Of a stretch of 64,000 bases of DNA, positions 57,669-64,000 are shown one piece after another. Position 1 is the first letter of the stretch. The number at the start of each line of letters is the position of its first letter. Both the position numbers and the translations under genes were made by a program. Under the pieces are notes generated by a model. That model was not told where the DNA came from. It saw nothing but the letters and a program-made list of their open reading frames with translations, and did not search any database. This DNA is from Antrihabitans cavernicola. GTDB taxonomy: Bacteria > Actinomycetota > Actinomycetes > Mycobacteriales > Mycobacteriaceae. The stretch covers positions 1 to 64,000 of the forward strand of contig NZ_VLNY01000012.1 in the NCBI RefSeq assembly GCF_008297975.1, given 5' to 3'.

Positions 57669-58465
57669 CCGAGAATTCACGGCTGGCACCGATCTTCGCC
57701 ACATGCCGTTCCGAGAACCGCTCCGCCCTCGTCGGCTACATGCCGGCCGGCTACCCGGATTTGCAGGGCTCGATCGACGTAGTCAAGACAATGGTCGACG
57801 CCGGCTGCGACCTCATCGAGGTCGGCATCGCCTACTCCGACCCGGTGATGGACGGCCCGACCATTCAGGCTGCCGCCGGGCAGGCGTTGCGCAACGGCGT
57901 CCGGGTGCGTGATGTCTTCACCGTCGTGGAGCAGATCTCCTCGGTCGGTGGTCAGGCCGTCGTCATGACGTACTGGAACCCGGTGCTGAGTTACGGCGTC
58001 GACGCGTTCGCGCGCGACCTCGCTGCAGCGGGCGGATCGGGCATGATCACCCCGAATCTGATTCCCGAAGAGGCCGACGAGTGGATGGCCGCCTCCGACG
58101 CACACGAACTCGACCGCATTTTCCTGGTGGCGCCGTCGTCGACCGAGGAACGACTGGTCAAGACGCTCGAAGCGAGCCGCGGCTTCGTTTACGCGTCCGC
58201 GACGATGGGCGTGACGGGTGCGCGTGATGTCGTGTCGTCGGCTGCTCCGGAACTCACGGCCCGCGTCAAGGTGCACTCGGATATCCCGGTCGGCATCGGA
58301 ATCGGTGTACGTTCCGGCGCGCAGGCTGCGGAGATCGCGCAATACGCGGATGCCGTGATCGTCGGTTCCGCGCTGGTGAGTGCGGCAGGCGAAGGCCTTG
58401 ATTCGGTGCGCCGTCTGACGGCAGAACTGGCGACCGGAGTGCGCTCGGCTACCGTTGCGTCGTGA
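57665..58465 (+). CDS. trpA: tryptophan synthase alpha chain
   Basis: A 266-residue TIM barrel releasing indole from indoleglycerol phosphate. Catalytic Glu in [17 protein letters not shown] (the common phenylalanine of PFSDP is Tyr here), YWNPVLSYG, and [12 protein letters not shown] phosphate loop. GTG start overlaps trpB (GTGA); stop overlaps lgt (GTGA). Confidence 0.95.
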   Translation: MTENSRLAPIFATCRSENRSALVGYMPAGYPDLQGSIDVVKTMVDAGCDLIEVGIAYSDPVMDGPTIQAAAGQALRNGVRVRDVFTVVEQISSVGGQAVVMTYWNPVLSYGVDAFARDLAAAGGSGMITPNLIPEEADEWMAASDAHELDRIFLVAPSSTEERLVKTLEASRGFVYASATMGVTGARDVVSSAAPELTARVKVHSDIPVGIGIGVRSGAQAAEIAQYADAVIVGSALVSAAGEGLDSVRRLTAELATGVRSATVAS

Positions 58466-60108
58466 CTTCGACTCCAGACCTGCTCGCGTACTTTCCCAGC
58501 CCGCCGCGTGGCGTCTGGGATCTAGGCCCGTTGCCGCTGCGCGCTTACGCCTTTTTCATCATCGTCGGCATCATCGTTGCGATCTACTGGGGCGACAAGC
58601 GTTGGGTTGCCAAGGGCGGCGAGCCGGGCACGGTGCTCGATATCGCGATCTGGGCCGTTCCCTTCGGTCTGGTCGGCGGCCGGCTCTACCACGTAGCAAC
58701 GGACTGGACGACGTACTTCGGTGACGGTGGCCATCCGATCGACGCCCTGAAGATCTGGCAGGGCGGGCTCGGCATCTGGGGCGCTGTGTTCCTCGGCGCC
58801 ATCGGTGCGTGGATCGGCTGCCGAGTGCGAGGGATTCCGCTGGCAGCGCTCGGCGATGCAATCGCACCGGGCATCTTGTTGGCTCAGGCGATCGGCCGCA
58901 TCGGCAACTACTTCAACCAGGAGCTGTACGGTCGCGAGACCACCGTGCCGTGGGGCATGAAGATCTACGAGCGGGTCAACTCCAACGGCGCGGTCGATGC
59001 ACTCAACGGTGTCTCGACCGGCGTGGTCGAGAAGGTCGTGCACCCGACGTTCCTGTACGAGCTGCTGTGGAACTTGCTGATCGTTGTGCTGTTGGTCGTG
59101 GTGGATCGTCGCTTCCAGCTGGGTCACGGCAGGCTGTTCGCGCTCTACGTCGCCGGATATTGCGTCGGTCGATTCGGCGTCGAGCTGATGCGCGACGACT
59201 ACGCAACACACATCGGTGGCATCCGGATCAACACCTTCACATCGGCGATCGTCTTCGTGCTCGCTGTTGCCTACCTGATCTTCGCTCGTAAGGGTCGAGA
59301 AGACCCGATCGAACTTGTTCCCGCAGGTATTCGTGAGCAGGTAGCGGAGGAGCGAGCCGCTGCGGCACGCGCGGACGTTGCACGACGAGCGGCTGCTCGT
59401 GCTCGTGCCGAGGCGGCGGCTGCCGCCCGCGCAGAGGCCGCTGCACAGACGGCAGCGGCGGAGAGCGCTGACGGAGAGAAGGACGGTGGCGACAAAGTCG
59501 GCGGGGAGAAGGCCGACGAGGCCAAGGAGGGCGACGAAAAGGTTGACGCGGCTGCCGACGCCGATACTACTCGAGGCGATGACGCGAAATCCGACGCTGC
59601 AAAGGCAGATGTTGCGGTGGGCGGCGGCAAGGATGATGCCGATAAGACCCGGATCGAGGGCGAGAAGACCGAAGCCAAGAAGGACGAGCCGCAGGCCGCA
59701 GTCGCAAAGGTCGACAATCCGGAGAAGAAGTCGGAAAGCGCCGAGTCTTCGGACAATGTCGAGCCTTCTGGGAAGGTCGAGCAGCAAGCTGCCGAGTCGA
59801 AGGAGACCGTCGCAGCAGAAAAGCCGGCAGCGACAGTAGCTGAGCCGAAGGTAGAGACTGAGCCGAAGGTAGAGACTGAGCCGAAGGTAGAGACTGAGCC
59901 GAAGGTAGAGACTGAGCCGAAGGTAGAGACTGAGCCGAAGGTAGAGACTGAGCCGAAGGTGGCGGAGACTGAATCCCAAGTTGATCCGGCACCGGAGCCC
60001 GACCCTGTCGAGGAATCCACGTCGTCGCTGAGGTCCAGCGTCGAGTCCGAGGTCCGCAAGCGTGGTAGTCAGCTCAGAGGTCTCCTGAGACGAGGGGTGA
60101 ATCGTTGA
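58462..60108 (+). CDS. lgt: prolipoprotein diacylglyceryl transferase with repeat tail
   Basis: A 548-residue protein. Residues 1-275 are the Lgt membrane enzyme that adds diacylglycerol to the lipobox cysteine of lipoproteins: [36 protein letters not shown] and [11 protein letters not shown] are family motifs. Residues after about 285 form a cytoplasmic-type tail of more than 250 residues, first Ala/Arg/Glu-rich coiled, then acidic and Lys-rich, with six exact VETEPK-type repeats (about 461-496). Mycobacterial Lgt also has extra C-terminal tails, but repeat content differs. GTG start overlaps trpA. Confidence 0.93.
   Translation: MTSTPDLLAYFPSPPRGVWDLGPLPLRAYAFFIIVGIIVAIYWGDKRWVAKGGEPGTVLDIAIWAVPFGLVGGRLYHVATDWTTYFGDGGHPIDALKIWQGGLGIWGAVFLGAIGAWIGCRVRGIPLAALGDAIAPGILLAQAIGRIGNYFNQELYGRETTVPWGMKIYERVNSNGAVDALNGVSTGVVEKVVHPTFLYELLWNLLIVVLLVVVDRRFQLGHGRLFALYVAGYCVGRFGVELMRDDYATHIGGIRINTFTSAIVFVLAVAYLIFARKGREDPIELVPAGIREQVAEERAAAARADVARRAAARARAEAAAAARAEAAAQTAAAESADGEKDGGDKVGGEKADEAKEGDEKVDAAADADTTRGDDAKSDAAKADVAVGGGKDDADKTRIEGEKTEAKKDEPQAAVAKVDNPEKKSESAESSDNVEPSGKVEQQAAESKETVAAEKPAATVAEPKVETEPKVETEPKVETEPKVETEPKVETEPKVETEPKVAETESQVDPAPEPDPVEESTSSLRSSVESEVRKRGSQLRGLLRRGVNR
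59842..59949 (+). repeat. six tandem 18-base repeats in the lgt tail
   Basis: GAGCCGAAGGTAGAGACT is repeated exactly six times (108 bases), then breaks down after 11 bases of a seventh copy. It encodes EPKVET units. Exact identity points to recent slippage or recombination. Confidence 0.95.
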
Positions 60109-60875
60109 GCGAATCCGACGGAACAGGCAACACCGACGACTCCAAGCCGGACTCATCCTCGGACGGCCCACCTGAGCTGGGCCCCGAGTTCGGCTCCACG
60201 TACGACTACGACGCGACCGCCAGCGCATCGCTCTCCGATTCGCCGGTGGCGCCTGAGCCGGGTGCCATCGGTGCCCCCGGCACGGGTCCCGGTTGGAACA
60301 CCTACTCGGGCGTCGGCAACGGGCCCGGCTGGTCGGATGCGCCGACCTATCCGCCGACCGAGAACGGTGGTTCACAATTCGACACCGGCCAACAGGCCTA
60401 CGGTGGCCAGAACTACACCGAGCCAGGCCAGCCTGTGTACGGCCAACCGTCCTACGGTCAACCCCAGTACGGTCAGCCCCAGTACGGCCAACCGCAATAT
60501 GGGCAACCGAATTACGCCCAAGCGCCCTACGGTGGGTATCAGCCCGCACCCGGCTACGGACCGACCGATCCGATGGCACCGTACGGTCGCGATCCGATCA
60601 GTGGCGAACCGCTGTCGGACAAGTCGAAGACCACAGCGGGACTGCTGCAGATCCTGATCGGGTTTCTCGGCATCTGCGGCGTGGGTCGGCTGTACATCGG
60701 CAGCACCGGAATCGGGCTGACTCAGCTACTGCTGGTGCTGGCCGGATTTGCGACGATCTTCGTTCTGATCGGGTTCTTCATCGTTCCTATCGTGTGGATC
60801 TGGGCGTTCGTCGACGGCATCATGATGCTCACCGGCAGCGTTCGCGACCCCCAGGGCCGACAGCTTCGTAACTGA
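60105..60875 (+). CDS. TM2 domain-containing protein with YGQP repeats
   Basis: A 256-residue protein. Residues 1-165 are disordered, Pro/Gly/Gln/Tyr-rich, with QPxYG repeats ([17 protein letters not shown], about 115-135). Residues about 175-245 are a TM2 domain: [25 protein letters not shown], then two helices ending [12 protein letters not shown]-like sequence. TTG start overlaps the lgt stop (TTGA). It matches mycobacterial Rv1615 in place. Function unknown. Confidence 0.83.
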   Translation: MSESDGTGNTDDSKPDSSSDGPPELGPEFGSTYDYDATASASLSDSPVAPEPGAIGAPGTGPGWNTYSGVGNGPGWSDAPTYPPTENGGSQFDTGQQAYGGQNYTEPGQPVYGQPSYGQPQYGQPQYGQPQYGQPNYAQAPYGGYQPAPGYGPTDPMAPYGRDPISGEPLSDKSKTTAGLLQILIGFLGICGVGRLYIGSTGIGLTQLLLVLAGFATIFVLIGFFIVPIVWIWAFVDGIMMLTGSVRDPQGRQLRN

Positions 60876-60985
60876 GTCGTCAACCCTTGTTTCGTGATCG
60901 AGACCCGTGAACTACGGGGTCACGCCGCCTGAATCCCATCTGGCGCCCCAGGAGCCAGATCGCCGCTCGGCTGCGTTGTCGTCGA

Positions 60986-61010
60986 CTTCGATACAACATC
61001 GGTATCGAAG
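60986..61010. promoter_or_regulatory. inverted repeat upstream of pyk
   Basis: Perfect 9-base arms CTTCGATAC and GTATCGAAG with a 7-base spacer, about 80 bases before pyk. No T-run follows, so an operator is more likely than a terminator. The rest of the 216-base gap between the TM2 gene and pyk shows no convincing gene. Confidence 0.5.
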
Positions 61011-61079
61011 CCTCCTCCGCCTTGCCGGTCGGCGATCTGATCTCCCGGGTGCATCCAGCCGGATTCAGGCGGCATGCCC

Positions 61080-61085
61080 TAGGCT
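61080..61085 (+). promoter_or_regulatory. -10 element of pyk (leaderless type)
   Basis: TAGGCT six bases before the pyk GTG. Confidence 0.4.
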
Positions 61086-61091
61086 CGAACC

Positions 61092-62510
61092 GTGACTCGA
61101 CGGACCAAGATTGTCTGCACGCTCGGACCTGCAACTGCGACTGACGAGAAGATTCGGGAGCTCGTCGAAAGCGGCATGGATGTCGCCCGCTTGAACTTCA
61201 GCCATGGCGAACACGCCGATCACCAAGCCAATTATCAGCGGGTGCGCACGGCATCCGACGTGACCGGCCACGCCGTCGGAGTCCTTGCGGATCTGCAGGG
61301 TCCCAAGATCCGTCTAGGGCGATTCGCGAACGACCGCACCACGTGGGCGGATGGCGAGCAGGTCCGCATCACGGTCGACGACATCGAGGGCACGCATGAT
61401 CGTGTGTCCACCACCTACAAGCAGCTTGCCAACGACGCGAAGGCCGGCGATCGGCTGCTGGTCGACGACGGCAAGGTCGGGCTGGTCGTCGAGCGCGTCG
61501 AGGGCAACGACGTGGTCTGCCGCGTCACCGAGGGCGGGCCGGTAAGCAACAACAAGGGTGTTTCGCTGCCGGGCATGGATATCTCGGTCCCTGCGATGTC
61601 GGAGAAGGACATTGCCGATCTGGAGTTCGCGCTCCGACTGGGCGTCGATTTCATCGCATTGTCCTTCGTCCGTTCACCCGCGGACGTGGAACTGGTGCAC
61701 GAGGTGATGGACCGCGTCGGGCGCCGGATTCCTGTCATCGCAAAACTCGAAAAGCCCGAAGCCATCGACAATCTCGAAGCTGTGGTGCTCGCATTCGACG
61801 CCGTGATGGTGGCGCGCGGTGATCTGGGTGTGGAACTGCCGTTGGAGCAGGTGCCGCTGGTACAGAAACGTGCGATCCAGATTGCCCGCGAGAATGCCAA
61901 GCCGGTGATCGTCGCGACGCAGATGCTGGAATCGATGATCGAGAACTCGCGGCCGACGCGAGCCGAGGCGTCGGATGTCGCCAACGCCGTGCTCGACGGT
62001 GCCGACGCCGTGATGCTCTCCGGCGAAACTTCCGTCGGCAAGTACGTGATGGAGACCGTTCGCACCATGGCACGCATCGTCGAAGCCGTCGAACCGGAGT
62101 TGGCGCGCATCCCGCCGCTGACCCATGTGCCGCGTACCAAGCGCGGTGTCATTTCGTATGCTGCCCGCGACATCGGAGAGCGGCTCGATGCGAAGGCTCT
62201 TGTCGCCTTCACGCAGTCCGGTGACACCGTGCGCAGGCTTGCTCGGTTGCACACTCGGCTGCCGTTGCTGGCCTTCACGCCGTTGCCGGAGGTGCGGAGT
62301 CAGTTGGCGCTGACGTGGGGCACCGAGACGTTCTTGGTGCCGCGGGTGGAGAGTACGGACGCCATGATCGGCCAGGTCGACCAGTCGCTGCTGAACCTCG
62401 ATCGTTACGCCAAGGGCGACTTGGTGGTGATCGTGGCCGGCTCGCCGCCCGGAACTGTGGGATCTACCAACATGATTCACGTTCACAGGATCGGCGAGGA
62501 AGACCATTAG
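61092..62510 (+). CDS. pyk: pyruvate kinase
   Basis: A 472-residue glycolytic enzyme making pyruvate and ATP from PEP and ADP. N-terminus RRTKIVCTLGPATATDEKI, then ARLNFSHGEH, the B domain, IPVIAKLEKPEAIDNL (catalytic Lys), MVARGDLGVELPLEQVPLVQK, and ATQMLESMIENSRPTRAEASDVANAVLDG. GTG start with a -10 six bases upstream. Followed at once by tesB, as in M. tuberculosis. Confidence 0.97.
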   Translation: MTRRTKIVCTLGPATATDEKIRELVESGMDVARLNFSHGEHADHQANYQRVRTASDVTGHAVGVLADLQGPKIRLGRFANDRTTWADGEQVRITVDDIEGTHDRVSTTYKQLANDAKAGDRLLVDDGKVGLVVERVEGNDVVCRVTEGGPVSNNKGVSLPGMDISVPAMSEKDIADLEFALRLGVDFIALSFVRSPADVELVHEVMDRVGRRIPVIAKLEKPEAIDNLEAVVLAFDAVMVARGDLGVELPLEQVPLVQKRAIQIARENAKPVIVATQMLESMIENSRPTRAEASDVANAVLDGADAVMLSGETSVGKYVMETVRTMARIVEAVEPELARIPPLTHVPRTKRGVISYAARDIGERLDAKALVAFTQSGDTVRRLARLHTRLPLLAFTPLPEVRSQLALTWGTETFLVPRVESTDAMIGQVDQSLLNLDRYAKGDLVVIVAGSPPGTVGSTNMIHVHRIGEEDH

Positions 62511-63387
62511 CAGCGAGGCGGGGACCGACCTCGAAATACTGCTGACGTTGCTGGACCTGGATCAGGTCGACGACGACACATTCATCGGTCACAATCCGCC
62601 GAACGCCGTGGGTAGCAGAACCTTTGGCGGACAGCTTATTTCGCAAGCGATGGTGGCGGCCGGGCGTACCGTCGGCGACGGCCGTCCTGTGCACGCCATC
62701 AACGCACACTTCATTCGCGGTGGAAATGTCAAGGAGCCCATCGAGTTCCGGGTGCAACGGCACCGCGACGGCCGCGCATTCGCCAATCGCATCGTCACCG
62801 CCTTTCAAGACGACCAGGAACTCTTCGTCATGCTTGCCGCGTTCCAGGACTGGACCAAGGGTCTGGAGCACGCGGTCGAGGTGCCCGACGTTCCGTATCC
62901 GGATGTGTTGCCGCCACTCGGCGATCACTTCGTCGGTTACGAGGATCGCCTGGAGCTGTTCGTCAACGCGCTCAAGCCGATCGACATGCGCTACGCCAAC
63001 GATCCAACGTGGATCATGAAGGGCACAGGCGAGCGCCTCAATCACAACAGGGTCTGGATGAAGGCCGACGGCGACCTGCCCGACGACCCGCTGGTGCACG
63101 TGGCAACCATGGGCTATTCGTCGGACACCACCGTGCTCGATTCGATCATCACCACCCACGGCTTGTCGTGGGGACTCGACCGCATTGTCGCTGCGACGGT
63201 GAACCATTCGATGTGGTTCCACCGTCCGTTCCGGTTCGACGACTGGGCGCTCTATGCCACCGAGTCGCCCGTCGCAGCCGGATCGAGGGGCCTGGGAACC
63301 GGTCGATTCTTCTCGCTCGAGGGTGAGCTGCTGGCAACGGTGGTGCAGGAGGGCTTGATCAGGCACTTCCCGCGGAAAGAAAAGTAG
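62506..63387 (+). CDS. tesB: acyl-CoA thioesterase II (TesB)
   Basis: A double-hotdog thioesterase hydrolysing acyl-CoA. Motifs: SRTFGGQLISQAMVAAGRTV, HAINAHFIRGGN, then in the second half LDSIITTHGLSWG and SMWFHRPFRFDDWALY with the catalytic Asp and Thr/Gln set. The start is unclear. Family similarity extends upstream of TTG 62548 (LEILLTLLDLDQ), and no ATG or GTG exists in this frame back to the stop at 62473. ATT at 62506, five bases after GAGGA and overlapping the pyk stop, is the best candidate (293 residues); TTG 62548 would give 279. Confidence 0.85.
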   Translation: MSSEAGTDLEILLTLLDLDQVDDDTFIGHNPPNAVGSRTFGGQLISQAMVAAGRTVGDGRPVHAINAHFIRGGNVKEPIEFRVQRHRDGRAFANRIVTAFQDDQELFVMLAAFQDWTKGLEHAVEVPDVPYPDVLPPLGDHFVGYEDRLELFVNALKPIDMRYANDPTWIMKGTGERLNHNRVWMKADGDLPDDPLVHVATMGYSSDTTVLDSIITTHGLSWGLDRIVAATVNHSMWFHRPFRFDDWALYATESPVAAGSRGLGTGRFFSLEGELLATVVQEGLIRHFPRKEK

Positions 63388-63470
63388 GTACTGCGGCGCG
63401 CATGTCGGCGGTCGTCGGGTTAAACTTCGCCAGCTCATAGGCGGGGGGATCCACCTGATGATGGAGTTGT

Positions 63471-64000
63471 ATGCAAAGTCTCGACTGGTCCAACGAGTTG
63501 GTCAAGAGCCTCTGGTGGCTGTTGAAAGCCTTTGCAATAACGGCTGTGTGTTTTGCGCTGGTCTCCGTTCTGTTGATTCGCCTCACCCGATGGGGTCGGC
63601 AATTCTGGCGGATCGGCGGCGGCTACTTCTCCGGTAAGGGCGCATGGAAGACGTATCTCTTCATCGCGGTTCTGCTCATCTTCGCGCTGTGGAGTGTGCG
63701 GATGAACGTGTTGCTGTCGTATCAGGGCAACGACATGTACACGGCTCTTCAGGGCGCAGCGCAGGCGCTCGGTTCCGGTGACACCGCGTCGCTCGACGCT
63801 GCCAAGACGGCGTTCTGGCACTCCCTGATCGTGTTCGCGGTGCTGGCCACCATTCACGTCGTGCGCTCGATGCTGGATCTCTACGCCGGTCAGGCGTTCG
63901 ATATCCGATGGCGGTTGTGGCAGACCGATCGACTGGTCGACGACTGGTTGGACGGTCGGGCGTTCTACCGCGGCAGGTTCATCGACGACACGATCGATAA
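63471..64000 (+). CDS. BacA/SbmA-type ABC transporter permease/ATPase, N-terminal part
   Basis: The first 176 residues of a gene running off the window. Start MQSLDWSNELVKSLWW with GGAG seven bases upstream; three membrane helices (about 17-38, 65-82, 120-142). The sequence LLSYQGNDMYTALQGAA and the later DIRWRLWQTDRLVDDWLDGRAFYR match SbmA/BacA and YddA-like exporters (full-length relatives carry a C-terminal ATPase). Possible substrates are peptides or cobalamin (Rv1819c). A TAAACT hexamer at 63421-63426 may be its -10. Confidence 0.82.
   Translation, partial: MQSLDWSNELVKSLWWLLKAFAITAVCFALVSVLLIRLTRWGRQFWRIGGGYFSGKGAWKTYLFIAVLLIFALWSVRMNVLLSYQGNDMYTALQGAAQALGSGDTASLDAAKTAFWHSLIVFAVLATIHVVRSMLDLYAGQAFDIRWRLWQTDRLVDDWLDGRAFYRGRFIDDTID

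Noticed and set aside
58522-60579. Minus-strand reading frame of 685 codons with serine/leucine repeats opposite lgt
   Set aside because: Its repeats are the reverse strand of the lgt tail repeats; lgt is certain.
60904-60918. Terminator hairpin CCCGT-GAACT-ACGGG after the TM2 gene
   Set aside because: Stem of only five pairs and no T-run.
60907-61095. Possible 62-residue gene between the TM2 gene and pyk (place of mycobacterial Rv1616)
   Set aside because: No membrane helices or ribosome site, and it runs through the pyk promoter; no trace of the neighbouring mycobacterial membrane gene was found.

Overview
The window is a 64 kb piece of high-GC actinobacterial chromosome. Gene content and order point to the order Mycobacteriales, most likely Rhodococcus or a close relative. 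The series dnaE1 - ilvA - treZ/treY/glgX - bioA/F/D - bioB/bsaP - nadA/B/C - his operon - bcp - trp operon - lgt - pyk - tesB follows, from memory, the Rv1547-Rv1618 region of Mycobacterium tuberculosis. This is therefore mostly conserved metabolic backbone with small accessory insertions. No tRNA, rRNA, CRISPR array, transposase or phage gene was seen. No gene-free stretch exceeds 300 bases; the longest gaps are about 215, 170 and 170 bases.

Layout. 1-6.5 kb, minus strand: the start of an unidentified gene, a DUF485 + cation/acetate symporter pair, a second small-membrane-protein + symporter pair, and a LytTR response regulator with a LytS-type histidine kinase. 6.5-13.2 kb: rarD, dnaE1, a small membrane protein, an F420-type nitroreductase-like protein and ilvA. 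13.2-24.9 kb, minus strand: acyl-CoA ligase, DsbA/FrnE, two orphan proteins, treZ, glycosyltransferase, TetR, ArsR, treY and glgX. The trehalose-from-glycogen genes are split by an arsR-tetR-glycosyltransferase insert. 25-36.8 kb: biotin genes bioA, bioF-bioD, then sthA, an anchored hydrolase, a large LuxR (LAL) regulator and a small secreted protein, then the biotin repressor bioQ diverging from bioB-bsaP-DUF2567. 36.8-42.6 kb: a ferritin-like hydrolase bounded by a 38-bp direct repeat, a zinc-ribbon/DnaJ-like fusion, and nrtR diverging from nadABC. 42.6-50.5 kb: hisDCB-MFS-hisH-small membrane protein-priA-impA-hisFI. 50.5-53.1 kb: tautomerase, MarR/DODA dioxygenase pair, membrane protein, peroxiredoxin. 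53.2-58.5 kb: trpE-TIGR02234-trpCBA. 58.5-64 kb: lgt, TM2 protein, pyk, tesB and the start of a BacA/SbmA-type transporter.

The parts fit together. BioQ probably acts on two near-identical dyads in front of bioFD and bioB. NrtR probably controls nadABC through a dyad at its own start. priA (HisA) probably also supplies the TrpF activity, because no trpF lies in the trp cluster. A LytTR-type direct repeat in front of the DUF485-symporter operon ties the two-component system to carboxylate uptake. Several genes show a -10 hexamer 6-8 nt upstream of the start codon, suggesting leaderless mRNAs.

The least explained items are the zinc-ribbon/DnaJ fusion, the perfect 18-bp palindrome between the LuxR gene and a cysteine-containing secreted protein, the repeat-bounded hydrolase, and tandem dyads upstream of the F420-type gene. 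All function calls are from reading sequence; no database search was run.
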